DNA of 64,000 bases from NCBI RefSeq assembly GCF_002093745.1, contig NZ_MTSB01000007.1, positions 62,001 to 126,000 of the forward strand. Direction: 5' to 3'. Below, in pieces: positions 17,801-26,829 of the stretch (positions are counted from its first letter, which is position 1; every line of letters begins with the position of its first letter). This stretch comes from Pseudomonas graminis. Lineage in GTDB: Bacteria; Pseudomonadota; Gammaproteobacteria; Pseudomonadales; Pseudomonadaceae. The position numbers and the translations under genes were made by a program. The notes under the pieces were generated by a model that ran no database searches, was not told the origin of the DNA, and saw nothing but the letters and a program-made list of their open reading frames with translations.

Positions 17801-20800
17801 CTATGTCTTTGTTCTAGGTGGCCAGGCCATACTAAAATCTTCGTAATCCAGTGTCAGGTTCGGGCTATAGGCGTAATCAGTTTGAATATCAGGCCAGCGC
17901 GACTTGATGTATTCGATTTCTTTCGTAAAACGCGCCTGTTTTTGCGGTGTATCTTCCAGTCCGCGTGTCGCCGACTCATGGTGGTACAGCTCTGCAAAAG
18001 GTGTCCAGACGTTGACATAGCCTGCCTCTCTGACTTTGAGGCAGAAGTCCACGTCATTGAAGGCAATTTTCAAATGCTCCTCTTCCAACCCGCCAACCTG
18101 TTCAAACGTTGATTTTTTGATAATCAGGCAGGCTGCCGTCACGGCTGATAATTCCTGAATCAACTCTGCTCTGCAGAAATAACCAGGTGCGCCTTTGGGA
18201 AGGTTTTTATGGGAGTGGCCAGCCACGCCGCCCAGACCGGTGATAACGCCACCGTGCTGCAGTCGATCATCGGGATACCACAAACGCGCGCCTACGGCAC
18301 CCACGTTAGGCTGCAGCGCTATGGACACCATTTCACTCAGCCAATCAGGCGAGATGACTTCGATGTCATTATTAATAAGCCCGATCAACTCGCCGTTCGC
18401 AATACGCACGGCAGCGTTATTGAGCGCCGAGTAATTGAATGGGCCATCATCGCGCATGACGCGAATGTTCTCTTCCTGATCAAGCAGAGCAAAATACTCA
18501 AGCGATTCCGGCTCGTCAGAGCCATTGTCTATCAGAATAATTTCGTAATGAGCGTACGTCGTGAGCCGTTTGATACTGTCGATGCACTGTTTGACCAGGA
18601 CATGGGCATTTCGGGTCGGGATTACCAAGCTTACCAGTGGCGGCGACGCAGGCAGTGAGTAGTGAACACGGTACATACCCAAAGAAGAAAGCTCTGCGAT
18701 TCCGACTCCGCCTTTGCGCTCCAGATGTTCATCCAGCGCTTTTACGCCAGCCAGCGCAGCATAAGGTTTTTCATCGCCCGCCATCGCCGTGCTGCCAGCG
18801 TGTATGCGCCAGTGATAAAGCACACGAGGGATGTGAATAATCTGATTTCGCTCGAGCTTTTCGACGCATCGCAATGCAAGGTCATAATCCTGAGCGCCTT
18901 CAAAGCCGATTCGGAATTGCCCTACTTCATTGATCAGGTCCCTGCGATAGGCACCCAGGTGGCAGACCATATTCTGTGAGCGGAACAGAAACTCGTTCCA
19001 GTCTGACTTGAAGTGGGGCGAGCTACGCGTGCCATTGGTGCTGATCTTGTCCTCATCGGAGTAGATAAGCCCCGCATCAGGATTTTCACGAATCGTTCGC
19101 GCCACCCAGTAAAGCGCATGTCTGGGCAACAAATCATCGTTATCCATCAGCGCGACAAATTCGCCTGTAGCCACGTCGAGCGCTGAGTTGCTGGCCGCTG
19201 AGATATGCCCGTTGTGCTCACGGAAGATCACCTTGATCCGCTCATCCAGCGTATTCAAAGACCTCAGGTAATCAATGACGGTTTGATCAGTTGACGCGTC
19301 GTCGGCCAGGCAAAGCTCCCACTGTGGGTAGAGCTGCGCGCGAACGCTTTCTACTGCTTCACGCAGCAAATCCAGCGGCGGGTTGTAGACCGGCATGATG
19401 ATGGAAATGACCGGGCCATTGCCCCAGTCACGGATATCATCGTTAATACGATCAATCTTCTCATCGTCGAGAGTGTCGTACTTCTGCACCCACAGCGCGT
19501 AGTCATGCCTGTTTCCATCCAGTGCATGCGCGGCGTTGCCTTTGGCCCATCGAGCTTGAGCGATGACACCAGCAACGCCCCTCACCTGCCATACCCGGTA
19601 TGCTTTTCCGGCTGTGCTGAAGAGACCGCCTCCGCGGCGAATGATCATAGGCAACGAAGCGACGTTACTTTTTAGCCTGTAGAGCGCCCTGGTCACTTTC
19701 CGGAGGGGGGCTGTCACCCACCAGCTATAGGAGGACTGCATCGAGATGATATTCAGATTCAGGTTATGAATATGAGTATCTTTGGCCTCCAGCTCGAGGC
19801 GCTGATTTTCCATCAACGTCAGGTTTTTGCTTTCAAGCCCGGTCACTTCACGGCGCTGATTTTGTTTCAGAACGAGCGTTTCGGCCTCAAGGCTGGTCAG
19901 TGCCAGATGATGACTTTCTTTCAAGGACAGATTATCGGTTTCAAGACTTCTTAGCGCGGCGCGGTGGGATTCCAAGGCTGCCAGATGCTCACTTTCAGCT
20001 TCCATCAACTTAAGCCGATGACGTTCCTGAATGGCGAGGTTCTGAGCTTCAAGCTCCTCCCGCTCTTGCTGGTGGATTTCTTGCATCGCCCGCTTTTCAG
20101 CTTCAAGACCCGCCAATACATGGCTGTGGTTTTCCTGAAGCGTCGCGTTTGCAGCTTCGAGTTCCATCAGTGCCAAGTGATGGCTTTCCTGAAGGGAAAG
20201 GTTTTCGATTTCTATGTTGGCCAACGCCTGGCGATGATTCTCTTGCTCCGCCAGAGTGGCCGCCTCGATAGCCTCAAGAGCAGAGTGCTCTTTAAGGCTC
20301 TGATCTGAGGTCGTTTCAAGTGCCTGTTTGAGTTCTTCTTCTTGTTGAAGAAGTCGTTCAGCGACCTGAGCTTCGGTAAGCAGGGTAAACGAGATCTGGA
20401 CTTTGAATGATTTACCGGTGATCAGCGTATTGAGGTCCGCAGGTAACATCACGTGCGGATCATCATTGAGTGCCATGAACAATGTGCCGTTGGCATCGCT
20501 GGAAAATGCTGTGACCCCTGCGGCTGCCAGTGGAGCATCCGTACTGTCGTGCCACGCCCACAGCTCTGCGTTTGCGCTGTAAACTTTGATGGCTCTTATC
20601 GAAAATGATTGCCTGACGTTCGTTGGATCGAAACGTAGCGATGCGCATCGGGCTGACGTTGGGACGTCAAAAATGACTGTCTGAAAACCGTCATGGACAC
20701 GCTGGTTTTTTGTCCGGTCTTCAGCGAATCCGCCTTCTGCATCGCCAAGATAGAGCGTCGCCAGTTTAGGTGCTTCGTTCAGTACGTGTGAGCCTGTTTT

Positions 20801-22465
20801 CTGAATCGTTGCGTCGGGCGCCCAGTTCAAAAAGCTGGCGGCTTCACGGCCGGTGACTCTTTCCTGGAACATTGCCTCGAGCACGGCAAAGCGATTCAGC
20901 TCTTGATCGGTGACTGTCAAGCCGACGCTGGCCATCAGCTGGATAATGAAATCGCGTCTGCTGATCATGGTAGCGGTGGGATGGAAAGGCACTGCGCTGG
21001 CAATCAGCAGCAATAACCCACGCATCAACAAATGACCCAGCTCGACACCTTCGAGCATTTCCCATTCGATGTCGATAAGGTGTGGCCGGCCATCACTGTC
21101 CAGGATGATGTTCTGCGCGATTGCGTCAATGTAGTGCCCCGGCAGGCGTGCTTCCACGTGATCAAGCGCAGTGGTATGACCTTCCGACGCGAGAAGTTGT
21201 TTCAGGCTGTCCAGGTACAGTGACAGAAACGGCGTGAAGGTTTCGACTTTCCAGTCCTGGGTAGTCGCAGCTTCATGGAACTTCAGGCTGAGCAGCGAGC
21301 CTTTGGCATAACCATGAGCGTCTGGAAGAATGAACCTGTGCGCATCGCCCAGGCTTTGCGGAACGGCAGCGTCGCTGAGGCGGTGGTAGCGAACCTCAAT
21401 GCCCTCGGGCGTTTCGACGAAAACAGATGCCTTGCAATACTCGGCATTGCGCCCTGTGCTGTAGTGATACGCAAGTATATCCGACGGCACCACCTGTTCC
21501 GTTTGGCATGAGGCGACCACGAGGAAAGAGTTGGCAAGCTCCATACCCAGGTGGTTATCGATGACGACAGGCCAGGCTCTTTCCAGATTGAATGTGGTGT
21601 TCGCAGGCAGCTGTGGATCTTTGCGCGTATTTTGACAGGCCAGAGCAGCGGCATCGAAGTCTTTGGACCTGAAGCCGTTTTCAGTGATGATTGAATTCGG
21701 GATCTTGTAATCGGGATAAGGTGACAAAAAGTCTGATGCCATGAAACCTGCACGAGCAATGAGCGCCTGCAGTTCTTTTCGACCGAATGTCTTTGGTTGA
21801 CGATCGACATAGCGCCCTTCAATGCCATACATCGCCACGCCGACATGATCTTCAGGCGCGCCTGCAAAATATTTGAGGCCCAATTGATTTTCGATGGCGA
21901 TAAACAAGTGGCCGTCAGGTTTTAACAGTTTGCGGACCCGACTCAGCATGCCGAACGCCGGATCTTGATCGGCACTGAACATGCTGGCGTATTCAAGAAC
22001 CCCAATCAGCGTCACCACGTCGTACTGTTTGTCGACGTTGAAGTCGTCGAATCGTTCAGCAAGTACGGTGACGTTATCAAGATCTCGGGTTCTGCTCGCG
22101 GCGATCGCGGCGCGGCGAGGGCTGCCTTCCAGAGACAGCACGCTGGCTCCAACCTCGCCAAGATAGCGGCTTATCGCACCACACCCTGCACCTATCTCGA
22201 GGACTGATTTGCCTTCAAGCAAACCCTCGAACGGACGGAATATATTTCCACGACTGGAGGTCAGGTGGTAGAGCTTGGGCCAATCAGTGCAATATTGCGG
22301 AAGCTCGTTGGACAGTACGGATACGTCCTTCGCCTCACGCACGATTCTGGCCAATTCATTTTCAGAATTGTCGCCGTCGCTGTAGGCGATGCCTTGATAA
22401 TCCGAACGCACCCACACGCCTGTGTCTGCATCAAGGTTATAGCCGTATTTATCAAGTTCAAACAT
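17801..22465 (-). CDS. Methyltransferase / kinase-like / coiled-coil / double GT2 fusion (WbdD-like plus polymerase)
   Basis: A 1554-residue protein. Domains in order are: SAM methyltransferase (about 85-200, EIGAGCG at 90-96), a kinase-like segment (about 330-500, with H444, D447 and N452 of HYIDAIAQN and D465 of LIDIEWE placed like a catalytic loop and metal site), a strand-rich domain (about 560-695), a long coiled coil with eight 18-residue repeats (about 705-900), the SWWVTAPLRK linker, GT2-A (about 1017-1250) and GT2-B (about 1277-1520). Methyltransferase-kinase-coiled coil is the layout of WbdD, which caps and measures ABC-exported O-antigen in E. coli O9a. Here it appears fused to the chain-building enzymes. 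I prefer the ATG at 22465, which overlaps the wzt stop as ATGTTTGA; a GTG 33 bp upstream is also possible. The kinase call is the least sure part. Confidence 0.85.
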   Translation of the reverse strand: MFELDKYGYNLDADTGVWVRSDYQGIAYSDGDNSENELARIVREAKDVSVLSNELPQYCTDWPKLYHLTSSRGNIFRPFEGLLEGKSVLEIGAGCGAISRYLGEVGASVLSLEGSPRRAAIAASRTRDLDNVTVLAERFDDFNVDKQYDVVTLIGVLEYASMFSADQDPAFGMLSRVRKLLKPDGHLFIAIENQLGLKYFAGAPEDHVGVAMYGIEGRYVDRQPKTFGRKELQALIARAGFMASDFLSPYPDYKIPNSIITENGFRSKDFDAAALACQNTRKDPQLPANTTFNLERAWPVVIDNHLGMELANSFLVVASCQTEQVVPSDILAYHYSTGRNAEYCKASVFVETPEGIEVRYHRLSDAAVPQSLGDAHRFILPDAHGYAKGSLLSLKFHEAATTQDWKVETFTPFLSLYLDSLKQLLASEGHTTALDHVEARLPGHYIDAIAQNIILDSDGRPHLIDIEWEMLEGVELGHLLMRGLLLLIASAVPFHPTATMISRRDFIIQLMASVGLTVTDQELNRFAVLEAMFQERVTGREAASFLNWAPDATIQKTGSHVLNEAPKLATLYLGDAEGGFAEDRTKNQRVHDGFQTVIFDVPTSARCASLRFDPTNVRQSFSIRAIKVYSANAELWAWHDSTDAPLAAAGVTAFSSDANGTLFMALNDDPHVMLPADLNTLITGKSFKVQISFTLLTEAQVAERLLQQEEELKQALETTSDQSLKEHSALEAIEAATLAEQENHRQALANIEIENLSLQESHHLALMELEAANATLQENHSHVLAGLEAEKRAMQEIHQQEREELEAQNLAIQERHRLKLMEAESEHLAALESHRAALRSLETDNLSLKESHHLALTSLEAETLVLKQNQRREVTGLESKNLTLMENQRLELEAKDTHIHNLNLNIISMQSSYSWWVTAPLRKVTRALYRLKSNVASLPMIIRRGGGLFSTAGKAYRVWQVRGVAGVIAQARWAKGNAAHALDGNRHDYALWVQKYDTLDDEKIDRINDDIRDWGNGPVISIIMPVYNPPLDLLREAVESVRAQLYPQWELCLADDASTDQTVIDYLRSLNTLDERIKVIFREHNGHISAASNSALDVATGEFVALMDNDDLLPRHALYWVARTIRENPDAGLIYSDEDKISTNGTRSSPHFKSDWNEFLFRSQNMVCHLGAYRRDLINEVGQFRIGFEGAQDYDLALRCVEKLERNQIIHIPRVLYHWRIHAGSTAMAGDEKPYAALAGVKALDEHLERKGGVGIAELSSLGMYRVHYSLPASPPLVSLVIPTRNAHVLVKQCIDSIKRLTTYAHYEIILIDNGSDEPESLEYFALLDQEENIRVMRDDGPFNYSALNNAAVRIANGELIGLINNDIEVISPDWLSEMVSIALQPNVGAVGARLWYPDDRLQHGGVITGLGGVAGHSHKNLPKGAPGYFCRAELIQELSAVTAACLIIKKSTFEQVGGLEEEHLKIAFNDVDFCLKVREAGYVNVWTPFAELYHHESATRGLEDTPQKQARFTKEIEYIKSRWPDIQTDYAYSPNLTLDYEDFSMAWPPRTKT
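19811..20242 (-). repeat. Eight in-frame 54-bp units coding an 18-residue coiled-coil repeat
   Basis: Eight consecutive 18-residue units (for example ESHHLALMELEAANATLQ and ENHSHVLAGLEAEKRAMQ) run without a gap. The period is seen from the recurring E-x-H/Q-x-x start, the LE near position 10 and the L or M near position 17. A ninth partial unit follows. Eighteen residues make five turns at 3.6 residues per turn, which differs from the 3.5 of a heptad coiled coil and predicts an almost straight bundle. The units differ in sequence, so they are old or under selection. Confidence 0.85.
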
Positions 22466-23825
22466 CAACAGGTACCGGTTCAATTTCCATGGAGGCACCC
22501 AGGTCTATCAAGCCCAGAAGCTTCGGAGTAGGTTCTACGACGAAATGGATGGAATCATAGCGTCTGTCGTGGGGCACGATGTCTTCGCTTTGCCGGGAGG
22601 CAATGCCTATGGAGATGAAGTAATCACCGGTTGCCAGCGCGTTTCTGAATTTGACACGAGCCTTCGCTTGGTTGCCAGCATGGCCTATCAAGCCTGTGCC
22701 TTCGCAATCCTGCATGTACGAGTTAGTACCGTACACGGTCACGCCTTCTTTGGTCTTGATCGTAAAGCCAATAATCGGGTTGACCACCGTACGGTTGAAC
22801 TGCAACGCCAGATCAAGGGCTATTTCCTCACCGGACTCGACACTGTTGGGGAATTCTCGCCCCGAAGCACTCATATGGAAGTCGAGTAATGTTGCTGCGC
22901 CGTCCCCCCAGCGGTATTCATGAGGGTTGTAGCCGGGCCTGCTGGCGTACACGTCTTCGTCGAAACGCAACGCAATCTTGTCGGCTTCGGCGGGGGGCGT
23001 TTCCACTCGCTCTGCTTCAGCGAGGTCCAGGCTCTTGTCGGTGATAGGGCTCTTGTCGCGTCCGAACAAAAGGTCGGTGTAGCGATTGATGACGGGCCGC
23101 GATTCGCCAATCATCTCGATCCTGCTCTTCTCGAGCAAAATCGCGCGACTGCAATGAGTGACGACCTGTTCGCTGGAGTGAGTGACCAGCAGAATGCTTG
23201 TGCCGTTTTCCTTTAATTGCCTCAGGCGCTCGAAGCACTTTGCCTGAAACCGTGCATCTCCGACAGAGAGGGCCTCATCCACAACGAGGATTTCTGGATC
23301 GACCTGGGCTTGGACTGCAAATGCCAAGCGGACAGCCATGCCGCTCGAGTATGACTTGACCGGCTGATCAAGGAATTCGCCGATGTCGGCAAAGCCGGCG
23401 ATCGCGTCAAAGCGTTCGTCCACTTCGTCACGCGTCAGGCCCAGCACGGCCGCGTTCAGGTAAACGTTTTCACGACCTGAGAACTCGGGATTGAAGCCAG
23501 ATCCGAGTTCCAGCAATGCAGCCACTCGTCCACGGGTCTGAATTTCGCCGACGGTAGGGCTCAGCGTGCCGCAGATGATTTGCAGCAAGGTGGACTTGCC
23601 GGAGCCGTTGCGGCCGACGATACCGACCGTTTCACCTTTACCGACCTCGAAGTTGATGTCGCGTAACGCCCAGAACTCCTTGCCATAAGTGGTCGTGGTT
23701 TCCTGGCCAGACCAGCGCTGTAGCCTAGGGACCAACGCTTGCTTCAAGCGGTCATGGGGCTTGTCGTAGGTGTAAAAACACTTGGAGACGTTTTGTACGC
23801 TGATAACCGGTTGATCAGATGACAT
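22458..23825 (-). CDS. wzt: O-antigen ABC exporter ATPase with C-terminal carbohydrate-binding domain
   Basis: A 455-residue protein. The N-terminal 245 residues are an ABC ATPase with Walker A GRNGSGKST, signature YSSGMAVRLAF and Walker B ILVVDEALSVGD. Residues about 280-450 form the Wzt-C beta-sandwich (ALDLALQFN, GFTIKTKEGVTVYGTNSY), which reads the chemical cap at the non-reducing end of the polymer before export. ATG at 23825 overlaps the wzm stop by 11 bp and is preferred to upstream frames with no similarity. The cap-binding domain fits the methyltransferase/kinase-type protein encoded immediately downstream. Confidence 0.93.
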   Translation of the reverse strand: MSSDQPVISVQNVSKCFYTYDKPHDRLKQALVPRLQRWSGQETTTTYGKEFWALRDINFEVGKGETVGIVGRNGSGKSTLLQIICGTLSPTVGEIQTRGRVAALLELGSGFNPEFSGRENVYLNAAVLGLTRDEVDERFDAIAGFADIGEFLDQPVKSYSSGMAVRLAFAVQAQVDPEILVVDEALSVGDARFQAKCFERLRQLKENGTSILLVTHSSEQVVTHCSRAILLEKSRIEMIGESRPVINRYTDLLFGRDKSPITDKSLDLAEAERVETPPAEADKIALRFDEDVYASRPGYNPHEYRWGDGAATLLDFHMSASGREFPNSVESGEEIALDLALQFNRTVVNPIIGFTIKTKEGVTVYGTNSYMQDCEGTGLIGHAGNQAKARVKFRNALATGDYFISIGIASRQSEDIVPHDRRYDSIHFVVEPTPKLLGLIDLGASMEIEPVPVDV

Positions 23826-24642
23826 CAGCGAATCCTTTACGTGTCTTTTGGAAGAACCAGAACCCTGCGGCAGCAATGACTGCGCCAATGGCAATGGCAA
23901 TGCCCAGGCTGCCCCAATGAGGGAGGTTGCCGAACAGCAGTACGCTCCGGCTCTCTTCGATAATGTAGGTGAGCGGGTTCATTTGTAGCCACGGGCGATA
24001 AACTTCGGGAAGCGCCGCCACCGGATAAAGAACCGGCGAGAGAAACAATAGAACTGTCGTCAGTACCGTGATCACGTGGCCGACATCGCGCAAGTACACG
24101 CCCAGTGATGCAAGAAACCAGCTGATACCCAGCGTGCCCAGGATGAGCGGCACGAGAATCAGCGGAAACAGCAGCGCTGTCCAGAAAAGTGTGTGTGAGA
24201 TCAACAGTTGTGCAATAACGAGTACGATCAGGCTGATGCAACTGTGGAAGAGCGCAGACCCCAAGGTGATAACCGGCAGGATCTCCAGCGGGAAAACCAC
24301 TTTCTTGACGTAATTGCTGTTGCTCATCACCAGAGACGGTGCTCTGTTGGCGCACTCCGCGAACAGACCATGCACGATCATCCCGACGAACAGGAGGATG
24401 GCAAATCCACCTTTGCCGGTGTCTACGCCGACCCAGCGTGCGCTGAAAATTTCAGAAAAGACGAAGGTGTAAACTGCCAGCATCAAGACCGGATTGAAGA
24501 ATGACCAGGCCAGGCCCATTACCGAGCCGCGGTACCGGCCGATGACTTCCCGTTTGGTCATCTGCGAAATCAACGACCGGTTCGTCCACAGGCTGGTGAC
24601 CAGTCGCACAGGACCTGCCGAAGGGGTTTGATGAGGGTTCAT
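23815..24642 (-). CDS. wzm: O-antigen ABC exporter permease
   Basis: A 275-residue ABC-2 type permease with six membrane helices. A cytoplasmic N-terminal segment with TKREVIGRYRGSVMG precedes the first helix. The pattern is that of Wzm/TagG polysaccharide exporters. It moves the undecaprenyl-diphosphate-linked polymer to the periplasm together with Wzt. The start codon overlaps the rmlC stop (TAATG), and the stop overlaps wzt, so the three are translated together. Confidence 0.93.
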   Translation of the reverse strand: MNPHQTPSAGPVRLVTSLWTNRSLISQMTKREVIGRYRGSVMGLAWSFFNPVLMLAVYTFVFSEIFSARWVGVDTGKGGFAILLFVGMIVHGLFAECANRAPSLVMSNSNYVKKVVFPLEILPVITLGSALFHSCISLIVLVIAQLLISHTLFWTALLFPLILVPLILGTLGISWFLASLGVYLRDVGHVITVLTTVLLFLSPVLYPVAALPEVYRPWLQMNPLTYIIEESRSVLLFGNLPHWGSLGIAIAIGAVIAAAGFWFFQKTRKGFADVI

Positions 24643-25187
24643 TAAGCGAACACCTCAGCGTCTTCGAGCACGACGGCTTTCTGATCTTTGGCGGACAGGG
24701 AAGGTGCTTCGCTGAATGGCCACTCGATACCTACCGTCGCGTCATTCCAGGCAAGGCTGCGCTCATGTTCCGGCGCCCAGTAGTCAGTGGTCTTGTAAAG
24801 AAATTCGGCGCTTTCGGACAGCACGACGAAGCCGTGAGCAAAACCTTCCGGGATCCATAGCTGCTTTTTGTTTTCGGCGGTGAGGTGCAGGCCCACCCAT
24901 TGGCCGAAGGTCTGTGAGCTTTTGCGCAGGTCGACTGCGACGTCAAACACTTCACCCACAGTCACCCGGACCAGCTTGCCCTGCGGCTGCTGAATTTGAT
25001 AATGCAAACCCCGAAGCACGCCTTTTACCGAGCGAGAGTGGTTGTCCTGAACAAACTTCACAGGCCGGCCAACGACCTCTTCGAATGCCTTCTGGTTAAA
25101 GCTTTCAAAGAAAAAACCGCGATCGTCGCCGAAGATTTGAGGCTCGAATACGATGACGTCTGGTATGGCGAGGCGTGTTGCATTCAT
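24642..25187 (-). CDS. rmlC: dTDP-4-dehydrorhamnose 3,5-epimerase
   Basis: A 181-residue cupin-fold epimerase, the usual family length. It contains FEPQIFGDDRGFFFESFN near the N-terminus, the catalytic-histidine segment VLRGLHYQIQ, and IPEGFAHGFVVLSE. It converts dTDP-4-keto-6-deoxyglucose to dTDP-4-keto-L-rhamnose, the third step of dTDP-L-rhamnose synthesis. Unlike in most rml operons it is separated from rmlB-D-A by a glycosyltransferase and a 670-bp gap, and is coupled instead to wzm-wzt. It draws on the same intermediate that the ketoisomerase of the acetamido-sugar branch uses. Confidence 0.95.
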   Translation of the reverse strand: MNATRLAIPDVIVFEPQIFGDDRGFFFESFNQKAFEEVVGRPVKFVQDNHSRSVKGVLRGLHYQIQQPQGKLVRVTVGEVFDVAVDLRKSSQTFGQWVGLHLTAENKKQLWIPEGFAHGFVVLSESAEFLYKTTDYWAPEHERSLAWNDATVGIEWPFSEAPSLSAKDQKAVVLEDAEVFA

Positions 25188-25510
25188 AGGTAACGTATCT
25201 CCGAAATGCTCATCAGGACCTGCTTGTGCGGTCCTGGCTGGGGCAGGCGTATGTTGGAAAACGCCTGTGCCATGGAATTTGAGTGCGCCAGTAAAAGGCG
25301 TTTTACGATATCGACGTTCATCCGCGTCGGTTGCGCCATAGACTGTCCACCTGAGCGGAGTGTCTCTGCGCTGGATAAGAGGGTAGGTCTGTCACTGAGG
25401 GGCGCGGAGCAGGCATCGTCTATTTGTGATTTTCCGACGTAGGTTCCGACGATGAGTAACACGAGGTCTTCATTGCAGGACGGTTTTACGAAATAAAGCG
25501 CATCCGGCAT
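25184..25510 (-). CDS. Possible small protein overlapping the rmlC start
   Basis: A 108-codon frame whose stop overlaps the rmlC start as ATGA, the same coupling used throughout this locus. The last 45 residues (from MNVDIVKRLLLAHSNS) look more protein-like than the first 60. I recognise no family. It may be a leader protein, the tail of a degraded gene, or chance. Confidence 0.25.
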   Translation of the reverse strand: MPDALYFVKPSCNEDLVLLIVGTYVGKSQIDDACSAPLSDRPTLLSSAETLRSGGQSMAQPTRMNVDIVKRLLLAHSNSMAQAFSNIRLPQPGPHKQVLMSISEIRYL

Positions 25511-25857
25511 CTGAACTCATTGCCGTAAAGGCGACTGGGGGCCTGTCATCCTTGGGCGGGCAGTATAAGTGACCCTGCCTTTGGACTCTGGTTCCGCTCA
25601 CCCCGGCTGCCGGCTTTGTGGAGCTTCTGATACCGAAAACAAAGGCCTGCACATTAACATAAGCCGCTGCTGGAGAACATTCAGTGGCCTGTGAAATTAA
25701 GCGATTACAGCGCGCCGCCCGATCCCCGGACGTGCGTATGCTCATGCTGCTGCCATCGTCAGGCCAGGAGCGTGAAAGCGAGTCTTTTCAATGGGTTGCG
25801 ATATCAGTTTTGCGGGCGTCATGAGTCACATGGCTCTGAAGAGACCCCATGCACTGC
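25188..25857. other. 670-bp gap inside the O-antigen locus
   Basis: This lies between a GT2 gene and rmlC on the minus strand. Apart from the doubtful frame at 25184-25510 no gene is recognised. Because all other genes of this strand are nearly contiguous, the gap probably holds a second promoter for rmlC-wzm-wzt and the genes after it, or the remains of a lost gene. Confidence 0.45.
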
Positions 25858-26787
25858 TTACTGATTATTTCGCTGCTCAGGCTTGTTCAGCATCGCTGCC
25901 AGGCAGGCGACAATGAAGAAAATCTTGTCTCGGGGTCTTCTGCGACATTGTCCGGCCTTGAAGGCGAGCCGAAAAAATAACCAGCGTGTACCGTTTGCCT
26001 TTCTTGAAAATGGCGTCTCATTACCCCCGATCAGTTGGCTGATCAGCAGCACCTGTCCCGCCCACCAGCCATCGGCAATCTTTTTCAAGCGTGTGATGAG
26101 TGATGCGAGTCCGGTATTGGCGCCGACCTGATTATCGGCATGCTGACGATAATCCAGGCTGTAAGCAGGGTCGATAAACCACCGATAGCCGTGACTGCGC
26201 GCAAATGCATAGCAATACCAGTCATGCAGGCTGACAGCCTGAGCCTCGTTCCAGTGTGACGTGAGCGATGCCTTGAACGCATCCGCGAGTGGGCGATTTA
26301 GTACATAGGTGCAGCCTGGACCGGCGGCTTCAAAAAAATGGTCCCACCGGGTTTGAGGCTGTGCCTTGTCCAGTAATACTCGCCTGCCATCCGGCCAGAA
26401 GGCGATGACATTACTGGAATAGGCTTGATGGGTGCCGTACTGCAAAATCGATACGGCGCGCTCCAGCTTGTCGGGGTGCCAGATATCGTCCTGATCGGAG
26501 AAGGCTACGTAATCAAACGATGAGAAGTCGACATCTCGAATCAAGCGAAAGAAATTGCGCGATGCTCCGCCAAATCGTCCGGCGGGCGGTAGCAGGATTA
26601 TGTTTGCGCGGTGCTGTGCATAGTCGGCACACCACGCTTCAGTGCCGTCCGTGGAGGTATCGACACTGATGAACACGCTTACGCAGACATTGGCCTGCTT
26701 CAGAATGGAATCAAGTTGCGCCTCTATCCACGCCATACCGTTATAGGCCGCCAGCAGCACGGCTACCTTCGGAAAAACAGATGACAT
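25858..26787 (-). CDS. Family 2 glycosyltransferase (rhamnosyltransferase-like)
   Basis: A 309-residue GT2 enzyme with VAVLLAAYNGMAWI, SVDTSTDGTE and YVAFSDQDDIWHPDKLE, followed by a helical C-terminal region. It resembles the plus-strand enzyme at 8899-9930 and other rhamnosyltransferases. The gene follows rmlA by 42 bp, so it is probably transcribed with rmlB-D-A and uses their dTDP-L-rhamnose. Its exact linkage cannot be read from sequence. Confidence 0.88.
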   Translation of the reverse strand: MSSVFPKVAVLLAAYNGMAWIEAQLDSILKQANVCVSVFISVDTSTDGTEAWCADYAQHRANIILLPPAGRFGGASRNFFRLIRDVDFSSFDYVAFSDQDDIWHPDKLERAVSILQYGTHQAYSSNVIAFWPDGRRVLLDKAQPQTRWDHFFEAAGPGCTYVLNRPLADAFKASLTSHWNEAQAVSLHDWYCYAFARSHGYRWFIDPAYSLDYRQHADNQVGANTGLASLITRLKKIADGWWAGQVLLISQLIGGNETPFSRKANGTRWLFFRLAFKAGQCRRRPRDKIFFIVACLAAMLNKPEQRNNQ

Positions 26788-26829
26788 ACTGTTCGCAGCC
26801 TTGCGGTAGGGGAATAGAGGTTTGCGGCC

